Part shown: in pieces, positions 1-8,115 of the stretch
Position numbering within the stretch: the stretch's first letter is position 1
Layout: each line of letters starts with the position of its first letter
Assembly (NCBI GenBank): GCA_020848835.1
Contig: JADLHJ010000015.1
Span: 1 to 38,623, forward strand
Length of the DNA: 38,623 nucleotides
Source of the DNA: Candidatus Hydrogenedentota bacterium
GTDB taxonomy: Bacteria; Hydrogenedentota; Hydrogenedentia; Hydrogenedentales; SLHB01
Reading direction: 5' to 3'
Notes under the pieces: generated by a model
The model's input: the letters and a program-made list of their open reading frames with translations, nothing else
What the model was told of the DNA's origin: nothing
Databases searched by the model: none
Program-made: the position numbers and the translations under genes

Positions 1-11
1 AGAGGTAACTA

Positions 12-1058
12 ATGAGGAAAAAGGGATTCACGCTGATTGAATTGCTTGTTGTTATCGCAATCATCGCTATTCTCGCTGCTATCCTGTTGCCTGCACTTGC
101 CCGCGCGCGTGAGGCTGCGCGTCGGTCAAGCTGTCAGAACAACCTGAAGCAACTCGGTCTCGCATTCAAAATGTTCGCGAACGAGAGCAAGGGTGAAAAG
201 TTCCCGGGACGTTTCGTTGACTATCAGGGCCACAGTGGTGGCGCGGATGGCACAACGGCGCGCGGTTACTGGTCAGTCATGAACCACACGGAATTTTGGC
301 CGGAATACCTTCCGGACATCGCCGTGATGGCGTGCCCGTCGGACCAGACCGTTCCGCCGCAAAACGCCCTTACCGGCATCCAGACCGGTTACTGGCGTTC
401 GCCGGATGAACGTTGGTGCAATGCGTCCAAAGCGGGCGCCAACAAAGCAGCAGCTGCGCCGATCGCCGGCACAGTGTGCTCGATGGTTGCAGCCGGCCAG
501 ACCAAGGCGACGAACGACACGCCTTGCCGTAACCGTACCAGCAACTTCTGCTACGTCCGCTACCTTGATGACTCCTACTCCTTCTGGGGTTGGGCGATTC
601 AGGGCCGCGATGTTGCCACCGTTCAGGCCATGATCGACATGGGTAATGTCATGGACGACTCCGGTCACAGCGGCGCGGGCACAGGCTCGGATGCTGCGAC
701 GACCCATGACTATGGCAAGGACATCGATCGTACGATTGATGGCGTAGACAAGACCCTGCACGTGCTTCGTGAAGGTATCGAACGCTTCTTCATCACGGAC
801 ATCAACAACCCGGCATCGTCGTCGGTCGCGCAGAGCGAACTGGCGATCATCTGGGACGCGAGCCGCGTTCAGGGTAGTGAATCCGATGATGACAATCCCG
901 GTCAGGTATCGTCCGAGTTCAACCACGTTCCTGGCGGCGGTAACGTTCTGTTCGCCGACGGTCACGTTGAATTCGCGAAGTACCCGCAAGACCAGGGTGG
1001 CAAGTACTGGATGCTGACGCAGATTGGCTTCCAGGACGACTACATGTGGTTCCCCTAA
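12..1058 (+). CDS. DUF1559-type prepilin-like protein (type II secretion pseudopilin fold)
   Basis: A 348-residue protein opening with a class III (prepilin) signal: two basic residues, then [20 protein letters not shown]. Processing by a prepilin peptidase between G and F would leave an N-methylated hydrophobic helix at residues 6-28, which anchors the protein and allows pseudopilus assembly. The helix runs into an Arg/Ala-rich stretch ending in NNLKQLG, typical of the DUF1559 (SBP_bac_10) proteins. The C-terminus carries the family signature [14 protein letters not shown] near residues 302-315. These proteins occur in dozens of paralogues in Planctomycetes and relatives, and their substrates are unknown. 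The start is supported by AGAGGT five bases upstream, at the very edge of the window. A strong terminator at 1093-1126 suggests the transcript ends here. Family call is firm; function is inferred only from the pilin-like N-terminus. Confidence 0.9.
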   Translation: MRKKGFTLIELLVVIAIIAILAAILLPALARAREAARRSSCQNNLKQLGLAFKMFANESKGEKFPGRFVDYQGHSGGADGTTARGYWSVMNHTEFWPEYLPDIAVMACPSDQTVPPQNALTGIQTGYWRSPDERWCNASKAGANKAAAAPIAGTVCSMVAAGQTKATNDTPCRNRTSNFCYVRYLDDSYSFWGWAIQGRDVATVQAMIDMGNVMDDSGHSGAGTGSDAATTHDYGKDIDRTIDGVDKTLHVLREGIERFFITDINNPASSSVAQSELAIIWDASRVQGSESDDDNPGQVSSEFNHVPGGGNVLFADGHVEFAKYPQDQGGKYWMLTQIGFQDDYMWFP

Positions 1059-1092
1059 GCCGGCGACTTGTTTGCTGACTTAGGCAGTTTTG

Positions 1093-1126
1093 GCGGGAGT
1101 CCGGTTTCCGGGCTCCCGCTTTTTTT
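1093..1126 (+). terminator. Rho-independent terminator of the DUF1559 gene
   Basis: Arms 1093-1104 and 1108-1119 form a 12-bp stem (one G-T wobble) with a three-base TTT loop, followed at once by seven T (1120-1126). It lies 34 bases after the stop of the prepilin-like gene. Confidence 0.9.
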
Positions 1127-1175
1127 GTTTCTTATGAGGGAAATGTATGGTGATTTTTTGGGGGGACGGAACTGA

Positions 1176-2627
1176 ATGGGGTACGGCGCGATTTCTCGGG
1201 TACGATTCTTAGGCAAGGCGCTTTGGCGAGAATTGTTTGTTCCATGCGACGTCGCGTCCCTCGCGTTTTTTCGGGTCGCATTTGGACTTAGCCTATTCGC
1301 CTTGGCGACGTTTTTGTATGACGCCACGTATATAGAAGCGATTGGCCGCGACGGGTTTCATTGCACAGCGCCGGGCTTGGATTGGGTGCGTCCACTTCCA
1401 CATGGCGGAACGCTTTTCGAAGTGTATGCGCTTCGCGTTCTTGCGATTACTATCGCGTTTGGATTTCTGTATCGGATCAGTTGTGCGCTCTTCGGGCTGA
1501 TCAACACGCACATCCTGCTTATAGATTTGTCTTTCTATCAAAACCATCTCTATCTGGTGTGTCTGTTTTGCTTTTTGTTGACGTTTATGCCTGCGCATAG
1601 AAGGTATTCGGTGGACGCGCTGATATGGCCATCATTGCGGACCGCGCCCATTCCGGCGTGGCCGGTATGGGCGATTCGGCTCCAGTTCGCGTTGGTTTTT
1701 TTTTTCGGGGGCGTTGCCAAGTGCAGTTACGACTGGTTGCACGGCGAGCCGATCCGGGCCTTCCTGGAGCGTTCGGACATTGCAGTCCGCATGCATCAGC
1801 AGGAGTGGATGGTCTACGGATTTTCGTACGTGGGGCTTGTGTTCGATCTCGCGATACCCTTCCTGTTCATGTCAAGAAGGACGCGCCTGCTGGCGTTCGA
1901 TATTTCGCTCGTATTTAACATATTGAACGCGCAGATATGGGATATCGATATCTTTCCTTATTATCTAATGGCCGGGACCACAATATATTTCGATCCCGAC
2001 TGGCCAAAACAGATTTGGATCAGACTGCGAGGGGCCGGTGAGAAGGTAGTGGCGGTGCAACAGGATTTAGGCGGCACGCCATTGAGCGCTACGAGGAAGT
2101 TTCTCGTAGCCGCTGGGCTCGGTGTGTATTTCCTGATTCAGCTTTACCTGCCTCTGCGGCATTACCTCATACCGGGCAATGTCCTTTGGACGGACGAAGG
2201 CCGTTATTTCGCGTGGCGCATGTTTATGGTCCGGAAGCGAACACTGGCGACATTTCATGCACAAGATCCGAAAACCGGAGAATCATGGGTAGTCAATCCA
2301 AGTGCCTTTGGACTTCCCTCTTATGGTGCTCGGAGTCCCTGGTCGACGCCTCACAACGCGCAAATGTTTGCCCGGTTTGTCGCCAGTGAGTACGACAGAC
2401 AGGGGAAGCATGGGGTTGAAGTTCGGGCGGAGGTCTTGTGCAGCCTGCACCGCAGGAAACCCCAGTTACTCTTCGATCCCACGCTGAATCTTGCGACCCT
2501 GCCTTATTCTTTTTGGCATTCGCCTTGGATAAGCGAATTGCGCGAGCCGCTTCCGTTAACCAGGGTTGAACGGGTGCAGGCGCTGGAGGCGTGGATGGAT
2601 ATGGGAGGTGACGCGCGGGATTGGTAG
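1176..2627 (+). CDS. HTTM-domain protein, vitamin K-dependent gamma-carboxylase homologue
   Basis: A 483-residue polytopic membrane protein of the HTTM / VKGC family. Family landmarks appear in order: FVPCDVASLAFFRVAFG (21-37), a GLDWVRPLP segment (67-75), QNHLYL (122-127), FMPAHRRYSVDAL (137-149), FFFGGVAKCSYDWLHG (175-190), PLRHYLIPGN and then a soluble C-terminal part with VEVRAEVLCSL. Lys182 in GVAK aligns by eye with the proposed catalytic base of human GGCX (Lys218). Animal enzymes carboxylate glutamate using reduced vitamin K; bacterial homologues are mostly uncharacterised, so the substrate is unknown. A run of ten T (1696-1705) encodes the Phe-rich stretch before GGVAK and keeps frame. 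The ATG at 1176 places the first conserved motif at residue 21; the upstream G-rich stretch is a weak ribosome site. Confidence 0.85.
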   Translation: MGYGAISRVRFLGKALWRELFVPCDVASLAFFRVAFGLSLFALATFLYDATYIEAIGRDGFHCTAPGLDWVRPLPHGGTLFEVYALRVLAITIAFGFLYRISCALFGLINTHILLIDLSFYQNHLYLVCLFCFLLTFMPAHRRYSVDALIWPSLRTAPIPAWPVWAIRLQFALVFFFGGVAKCSYDWLHGEPIRAFLERSDIAVRMHQQEWMVYGFSYVGLVFDLAIPFLFMSRRTRLLAFDISLVFNILNAQIWDIDIFPYYLMAGTTIYFDPDWPKQIWIRLRGAGEKVVAVQQDLGGTPLSATRKFLVAAGLGVYFLIQLYLPLRHYLIPGNVLWTDEGRYFAWRMFMVRKRTLATFHAQDPKTGESWVVNPSAFGLPSYGARSPWSTPHNAQMFARFVASEYDRQGKHGVEVRAEVLCSLHRRKPQLLFDPTLNLATLPYSFWHSPWISELREPLPLTRVERVQALEAWMDMGGDARDW

Positions 2628-2741
2628 CTACGTTCTGAATGGAACGGTCTATATGTAGAAATCAAACTCATTCCTGTGCTATCTTTGAGGCATTCACTTC
2701 GCATTGAATCAGTTTTTCATAACCCGGTGAAGGAGAACCCG

Positions 2742-2942
2742 ATGAAGAAATTACTCGTGATGTTGATGGTGTTTGGCTTAGTGGTTACGCTGTCCGGTTG
2801 CGGAGGTGGAGCGCCGGAAGGCACGCCAACGGGTCAGGGAGCAGAAGTTGTCCAGCCGGGCACGCAGGCCGATAGGCACCAAGATGAAGACACGCCCGGC
2901 GAAGCCGCGCCAGCCGAAGGCGAAGCACCCGCAGCGCAGTAA
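2742..2942 (+). CDS. Small Pro/Ala/Glu-rich lipoprotein
   Basis: A 66-residue protein with a lipoprotein signal: MKKLL, a hydrophobic core, and lipobox LSGC with the lipidated Cys at residue 20. The remaining 46 residues are low complexity (Gly, Pro, Glu, Ala, Gln), probably disordered, with no recognisable domain. I chose the ATG at 2742 because AAGGAGA lies just upstream and the signal peptide starts exactly there; a longer in-frame reading from 2676 lacks these. A terminator follows at 2968-3006, so this is probably its own transcript or the end of one started at the HTTM gene. The role is unknown; it may be a small envelope spacer. There is no Lys- or Glu-cluster evidence that it is a carboxylase substrate. 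Confidence 0.75.
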   Translation: MKKLLVMLMVFGLVVTLSGCGGGAPEGTPTGQGAEVVQPGTQADRHQDEDTPGEAAPAEGEAPAAQ

Positions 2943-2967
2943 AGTTTTCCAGTTCCGATTATCCGGT

Positions 2968-3006
2968 GTGTGGATTGGCGTGAGCCTTTTCCACACATTT
3001 TTTTTT
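2968..3006 (+). terminator. Terminator after the small lipoprotein gene
   Basis: Seven-bp arms TGTGTGG (2968-2974) and CCACACA (2992-2998) with a 17-base loop, followed by eight T (2999-3006). It lies 26 bases after the stop at 2942. Confidence 0.6.
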
Positions 3007-3026
3007 GTGAAAAACCGCCCGTGTGA

Positions 3027-3049
3027 ACGTCGAATTCGAACTTCGACGT
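3027..3049 (-). terminator. Hairpin just past the end of the GT2 gene
   Basis: Perfect 8-bp inverted repeat ACGTCGAA (3027-3034) and TTCGACGT (3042-3049), 7-base loop, seven bases beyond the GT2 stop at 3056. There is no immediate T-tract on the minus strand, so it may act as an imperfect terminator or an RNA 3'-end stabiliser. Confidence 0.4.
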
Positions 3050-3055
3050 CAGACT

Positions 3056-3862
3056 CTATGAAGCAGGTTTGCGGATTGTAGGCTGGGGCGGCGCCGCTGT
3101 GAGGAGGCGTTCTAGCCCGAGGCGCAGGACGACGAGGAAGGCTTCGAGGGCGATGTTCATGTTCATTTTGGAGACGCCGGCGCTGCGTTCGTGGAAGACG
3201 ATGGGAACATCCTGAAGCTTGTAGCCCATGCGCCATGCGCGGAAGCTGGTTTCGACCTGGAAGACGTAGCCGTTCGCGCGGATTTTGGACATGTCAATGG
3301 CGCGTAGTACATCGGCGCGGTAGCATTTGAAGCCGGACGTAAGATCCGTAGCAGGCATGCGGGTGATGGTTTTGGCGAACCAGGTGCCGAAACGGCTGAT
3401 AATGAGGCGCCGCAGGGGCCAGTTCACAATGCTGACACCGTGTACGTACCGCGAACCTATGGCAACGTCTGCGGCCTTCATGGCGTCGAGCATTGCGGGC
3501 AGATACTGGGGGTCGTGGCTGAGATCTGCATCCATCTGGATGAAGAATTGGGCGTTTGGCCATTTCTCCAACGCATCGGTGTACCCCGCAACGTAAGCGG
3601 CGCCGAGACCGTTCTTGGCCGTGCGGCGCATGAGACTGATGCGGGGGTCTTCGTCGCTGAGCGTTTGTATCAAGTCCCCGGTACCATCGGGAGAGTTATC
3701 GTCAATGAAGTGTATCTGGCATTCGGGCACAGCTTCGCGCACGCGGCGAACAAACAACGGAACGTTTTCACGCTCGTTGTAAGTGGGCACCACGATCACT
3801 GTGCGCGGTTCTACGGCTTGCGCCGCGAGGACCGCCGTACTGCTTTGGTAGTTTGGAGTCAT
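3056..3862 (-). CDS. Polyprenol-phosphate mannose/glycose synthase (GT2, DPM1-like)
   Basis: A 268-residue GT-A glycosyltransferase of the dolichol-phosphate mannose synthase type, without C-terminal membrane helices. Motifs include VVPTYNERENV near the N-terminus, the nucleotide-binding FIDDNSPDGT, the metal-binding QMDADLSHDP and the later DLTSGFKCYR segment. Family members transfer mannose (or another hexose) from GDP/UDP to a polyprenyl phosphate on the cytoplasmic face. The length matches bacterial soluble forms such as mycobacterial Ppm1 domain D2. The start at 3862 has GAGGGGAAGG in front of it; an ATG at 3886 would add eight unconserved residues. It stands divergent from an AftB-like GT-C gene, and several more GT-C-like genes that could use its lipid-linked sugar lie within 20 kb. 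The sugar donor cannot be told from sequence. Confidence 0.88.
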   Translation of the reverse strand: MTPNYQSSTAVLAAQAVEPRTVIVVPTYNERENVPLFVRRVREAVPECQIHFIDDNSPDGTGDLIQTLSDEDPRISLMRRTAKNGLGAAYVAGYTDALEKWPNAQFFIQMDADLSHDPQYLPAMLDAMKAADVAIGSRYVHGVSIVNWPLRRLIISRFGTWFAKTITRMPATDLTSGFKCYRADVLRAIDMSKIRANGYVFQVETSFRAWRMGYKLQDVPIVFHERSAGVSKMNMNIALEAFLVVLRLGLERLLTAAPPQPTIRKPAS

Positions 3863-3975
3863 CGCACCTTCCCCTCGATCATGCACTATGACGGGCGTTT
3901 AGGTCAATAGTATTTGCCGTGACGGGTGGCCGGATAAGATTTGGTATCGTATGGGAAACGGCGAATAGGACGATA

Positions 3976-5718
3976 ATGACCGAAATGCCAGATAGTGGTC
4001 GGGAAGCAATCAGACCGGAAACGGCGACGACGATGCCCGCAACGAACGAAAAGTCAGTGGGCTTTCTGCTCGGCTGGCCAGCGTTGGCTTTGTTGACGGC
4101 GGTGACGTGTGCCCTTTGGGTGACGTGGGTGTTGGTGAGTGCGACAGATACGCGCGGAAACGACGACGCTGGGATTTTGTGGACGTACGCGCGGAATGTT
4201 GTCGAAGGCCACGGGCTGGTCTATAAACCGGGGGAGTTCGTCGAGGGGTTTTCCAGCCTCTCATACGTACTGCTGCTTTCTGTGGGGATGTGGTGCGTGC
4301 AGGCGGTGGGCGCCGCATTGGGAATTGGCGTCAATCTCAAAGTCATCTATTGGATTGCACTCGGAATTAACCTTGCGGCGTGGATAGCGGTCATCGTCGT
4401 CATGTTTCGATTTGTTAATGAAGAGCTGAACGCCAGGGCCGCGGCAGTCGTATCGATTCTGCTTGGTATGAGCCCGATGATAGCGTATTGGGTGGCGTCG
4501 GGGATGGATACGCCGGTGGCGATGCTGTCGCAGGTACTCATTTGGGTGTGGGTCGTGCGACTCGATCGGCGCGTGGGATCTTCGAAAGAACGGCTGGCGC
4601 TGTATGCATTGATGGCGGCGATGATGTTCTCGATGATCACGCGCGCGGAAGGTTTTCTGTGGCCGATGCTGGCGGTGGCATGGTTGCTGCTGCGGGGACG
4701 TCGCAAGCAGGCGCTGGCGGCGGGTGGTGTATTTCTGGCTTTTGCTGCCTGCGTTGTGGCTTGGCGCTTGTGGTACTACGGGTATCCGTTGCCGAACACG
4801 TATTACGCAAAAGTGGCGGGAACATTGCCGGAACGGATTGCCACCGCGTGGTACGGGCAATCAGCACGGGTGGTGTTTAAGAGCGGGTTGCTGGTCGCGG
4901 TGGTGGCGATCTTTGCTGGGGCGGTAGCGTGTGTGAATGAAATCTGGCGGCTGCGGGAACGGCGATTCGATAGCGCGCTTGCGTTTGAAGTGACGGTGGG
5001 TTGTGCGTGGCTGGCGTATTTCCTGTACGTGGGCGGCGACGTGTATTTCGAACGGCCGATGCTCGTGCTCGTTCCGCTGGGATTGGTGATTTGTGCGCGG
5101 GTGCTGAAGCCTTCGATAAATTCCTTGGCGAGCGCTTCGCTTGTGACCGCAGCCGGACTAACGATCATCTTACATCCGCTATGGAATTATTACCGGCCTG
5201 AGATGGCGCGGTATCGTGGCGATGGCTTGGAAAGGGTTGGACGATATCTGGGAGAGACTTATCCGAATGCGACAGTGGCCCTGAATCTTGCGGGTAAGAT
5301 TGCGTATTACTCGGGGTTGCCGTGCATCGACATGATTGGTTTGTGCGATGCGACCGTGGCGCATTCGCAACAAGATCGCCCGTTTGTGGTGGGGCACACA
5401 AAACGTGGATTCAAATATGCGCTAGGCCGCAAGCCGAAGATTGTGGCGGTGTGTCCACAGGTTTATACGGGGGATGCGTGGGAACTTGTAATTGACGATG
5501 GCTATACGATCGATGACATGCGGGAAATTGGGTATCAACCGGTGGCTTTATGCAATGCGGTGGACTGGTCGATTGTGCGCAAGGTCAACGAGAAGCTGTT
5601 ACAAGACATGAGCGCAGAAGAGATCAAGGAACTGGTCGCGCGGAATAAGTTCGACTTGATTCTATTCTACAATTCCAAGCCGACTGGGGACTTACCGGCC
5701 GTGGCCAGCGGGCTCTAA
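3976..5718 (+). CDS. GT-C fold membrane glycosyltransferase, AftB-like
   Basis: A 580-residue protein with about ten hydrophobic helices and a C-terminal extracytoplasmic domain. The first loop carries an acidic pair in GNDDAG (61-66), the usual GT-C catalytic position, followed by ARNVVEGHGLVYKPGEFVEG (72-91). Further on are ASGMDTP (174-180), ITRAEGF (221-227) and WRLWYYGYPLPNTYYAKV (263-280). The LPNTYYAK signature is one I associate with mycobacterial AftB-type arabinofuranosyltransferases and their relatives, which use polyprenyl-phosphate sugars. This assignment is from memory of motifs; donor and acceptor here are unknown. ATG 3976 was chosen so that a short cytoplasmic tail precedes helix 1; the open frame begins further upstream at 3919. 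It is divergent from the GT2 polyprenyl-phosphate-sugar synthase, a sensible supplier. Confidence 0.75.
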   Translation: MTEMPDSGREAIRPETATTMPATNEKSVGFLLGWPALALLTAVTCALWVTWVLVSATDTRGNDDAGILWTYARNVVEGHGLVYKPGEFVEGFSSLSYVLLLSVGMWCVQAVGAALGIGVNLKVIYWIALGINLAAWIAVIVVMFRFVNEELNARAAAVVSILLGMSPMIAYWVASGMDTPVAMLSQVLIWVWVVRLDRRVGSSKERLALYALMAAMMFSMITRAEGFLWPMLAVAWLLLRGRRKQALAAGGVFLAFAACVVAWRLWYYGYPLPNTYYAKVAGTLPERIATAWYGQSARVVFKSGLLVAVVAIFAGAVACVNEIWRLRERRFDSALAFEVTVGCAWLAYFLYVGGDVYFERPMLVLVPLGLVICARVLKPSINSLASASLVTAAGLTIILHPLWNYYRPEMARYRGDGLERVGRYLGETYPNATVALNLAGKIAYYSGLPCIDMIGLCDATVAHSQQDRPFVVGHTKRGFKYALGRKPKIVAVCPQVYTGDAWELVIDDGYTIDDMREIGYQPVALCNAVDWSIVRKVNEKLLQDMSAEEIKELVARNKFDLILFYNSKPTGDLPAVASGL

Positions 5719-5775
5719 ATTTGGGCTTCAGCGTGGAATCGATTGAGAGAAAAGCGCAAGAGGTGTGAGTACGTG

Positions 5776-8115
5776 CTACGAGCGGAGGCGCAGGGCGCGA
5801 AACGCGATTGCGGATGAAACAACCAGCGCCACGGCAGATATCAAGAATCCTATCTTGACACTGGCGGGGCGATACGAAAATGCGACGGTGTGTTTGCCTG
5901 CCGGCACGGCTACGCCGCGAAAACAGTGATAGACGGGCATGACAGTTTCCCGCTTTCCATCAACGGATGCTTGCCAACCGGGATAGAACGTATCCGCCAA
6001 TACGAGCAAGGCATCTGATTTTGCGTCGCAATCTATGACCACGCGTTGCGGTGTGTGTTCGCGAATTGCCACAGTGCCAGCGGCTGTCGGGCTGGTCGCG
6101 AGCGGCGACATCGGCAGTGCGGCATCGGTGATCGCGATGGTCGCCGGATCGAACGAATCCTCCAGCATGCGCTCGAAGAGCGCGTCAGTCGATGATGCGG
6201 TTTCAAGTTTGGTTACCAAGCGCGCGCGCGGCAGCATGGTGGTGTGCTTGTAAATCTCGATGTTTTCAATCGTGGTTTCGCGCATGACTGCGCTTTGCGC
6301 GGCAAGTTTGCCGATGGGCACGAGTTCTTCACGGCGCGGGTCATTGAGATAGTAGTCAACGCCGGTCAGCGCGAAATTCTTTTCCCAGATTTGGGTGGCA
6401 AGTTCTTCACGGAAGCGCACGGGGCGCGCAGGATACAGGCCGTCGTAACCGTCCCATTCTTCGATACCAAAATTTCCAATCGTCCCCGGGACGATTCCGC
6501 CGCTGAGTACGTCGAAGCGAGTAACCGCGGGCTTCTCCTGCATTGCTTGGATTAAAGGTGTCACTGGAAATGCGTTCGCGCGTGGCAGAGAGGGGTTGAG
6601 GCCGCGCACTGGCCAATACACGTCGCACAGACTGACGCAAATTATGGCGATCCACACAAACGCAGTTCGCTTGGTGAAGCAATGCGCGGCGAGTACAAGT
6701 GCGCAAGTGAGGGCGAAGGCGAGCGCCGTGAACAGCTCCTGTTGGACATACGGTGTAAGTCGCGAGGCGTGGATGAGGTTTGCGTTGTAGGAGTAAAAGA
6801 AATAAACCAGTGCTGCGACGGGAATGAGGATCACCAGCTGGGCAGCCGTTTCGCGCAGACGGCGCGGGCTTGCGAACCAGGCGTCGAGTCCGATCACCCC
6901 CAACAACGGTATTGCGAAGATCGCGAAATACACGTGGTAGATCGTTCGCATGTGCGAGAAGCCAGGAAGGTTGTGGGCCCATTCGAGAAAAGGCATGTCC
7001 ATCGCCATGGCGAAAGAGGCCAGTGTGGCAACTAGGATTGACGTGACACGTGCACGCGATCGACCGTCGAAGGATGACGATCGTTGTGCGAGGTAAAATA
7101 GCACGAATGCGATGCCCAGCCATGACGCCATGCCGGCGTATTGCTGTATGGTCAGGTTCGAGTTGTGGACGTTCATGTCCCAGAAGGTATTTTCGGCGTT
7201 GGTCCCGAAGAAGCGCGGTACCCAAAGCGAGGTGAGCGCGCTGGCGGTGAGGGGCATTTGTATCCGTTGTTCTACGGAGGCTACGTTTTGTAGATATTCG
7301 GCGAAGGGCAGCAGTTGGATTGCGTACACCGAAATCGCGAGCGTCCACGCCGTGGCGTAGCTCACGATTGACCTGGCAGGTCTTATGCCTGCTTTCCATG
7401 CGAATGCGACGCGCGCGATGAAATAGAGCGCGATGTAGGCATTGATCGCGAAAGCGGTTTCGGGGTGTCCCGCAAAGAGCAAGAGCGTGCCGCCGAGGGC
7501 GAGCGCGTAGATGCCTTTTCGGAATCGCCGTTCGGCGATCCATTCGGTCCCCAGAAATACAAGCGGCACCCAAACGAGCACGTCGGTGATGGGCCAGTAC
7601 GCCCATAAATGAGTGAAACAGCCGAGTCCCCAAACGATTGAATACCATCGCGCGGGCCACGCGTTGAAGCCGAGCAAGCGCGCACACACAAACGCTACGA
7701 ACGCCGCGAGCCAGAGTTTTATCACGATGAAGAGGGACATTGCCGTATCGACATCGGTCACGAGCAGAAGAAGATGCGGGGGATAGAACACTGCGCTTTG
7801 ACAGTTCGCGAGCAATGGGATGCCGCAGTATTCTTTGTCGTTCCACAATGGCCAGATTCCGGCGCGAAATGACTCTTGCACGCGTAGAAAGTCGGGGCGA
7901 AAAGCCATCACCGGATCGTACATCAGCTTGTTTATTGGCAGTGGCGCGTCCGCCGGCAAATGATCTTTCCACGGCGTTAATGTGTCGATGATATCGGAAG
8001 GCATCAGGATTTCGTTGCGAAAGAAGAATCCGTTGAAGGTAACGACCAGAATCGCGGCGAGCACAATCGCCCAAACGGCGGATTCTTTGAATTTTAGGGG
8101 AGTTGCGTGGGTCAT
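5776..8115 (-). CDS. YfhO-like polytopic membrane protein (putative glycosyltransferase)
   Basis: A 779-residue protein of the bacterial YfhO type: a dozen or so transmembrane helices followed by an extracytoplasmic domain and a final helix. Near the N-terminus are SDIIDTLTPWKDHLP and the family-typical WPLWNDKEYCGIPLLAN then FYPPHLLL. The C-terminal domain ends with ADTFYPGWQASVDGK, FRGVAVPAGKHTVAFSYRP and a last helix, which is the standard YfhO end. YfhO in Firmicutes is needed for glycosylation of lipoteichoic acid; the present substrate is unknown. The start at 8115 is set by a 4-bp ATGA overlap with the stop of the upstream GT-C-like gene, implying translational coupling. It is a paralogue of the protein at 11176-13800. 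Confidence 0.8.
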   Translation of the reverse strand: MTHATPLKFKESAVWAIVLAAILVVTFNGFFFRNEILMPSDIIDTLTPWKDHLPADAPLPINKLMYDPVMAFRPDFLRVQESFRAGIWPLWNDKEYCGIPLLANCQSAVFYPPHLLLLVTDVDTAMSLFIVIKLWLAAFVAFVCARLLGFNAWPARWYSIVWGLGCFTHLWAYWPITDVLVWVPLVFLGTEWIAERRFRKGIYALALGGTLLLFAGHPETAFAINAYIALYFIARVAFAWKAGIRPARSIVSYATAWTLAISVYAIQLLPFAEYLQNVASVEQRIQMPLTASALTSLWVPRFFGTNAENTFWDMNVHNSNLTIQQYAGMASWLGIAFVLFYLAQRSSSFDGRSRARVTSILVATLASFAMAMDMPFLEWAHNLPGFSHMRTIYHVYFAIFAIPLLGVIGLDAWFASPRRLRETAAQLVILIPVAALVYFFYSYNANLIHASRLTPYVQQELFTALAFALTCALVLAAHCFTKRTAFVWIAIICVSLCDVYWPVRGLNPSLPRANAFPVTPLIQAMQEKPAVTRFDVLSGGIVPGTIGNFGIEEWDGYDGLYPARPVRFREELATQIWEKNFALTGVDYYLNDPRREELVPIGKLAAQSAVMRETTIENIEIYKHTTMLPRARLVTKLETASSTDALFERMLEDSFDPATIAITDAALPMSPLATSPTAAGTVAIREHTPQRVVIDCDAKSDALLVLADTFYPGWQASVDGKRETVMPVYHCFRGVAVPAGKHTVAFSYRPASVKIGFLISAVALVVSSAIAFRALRLRS

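Noticed and set aside
1696..1705. Frameshift or pseudogene suspected from the T10 tract in the HTTM gene
   Set aside because: The reading frame is intact and family motifs continue on both sides.
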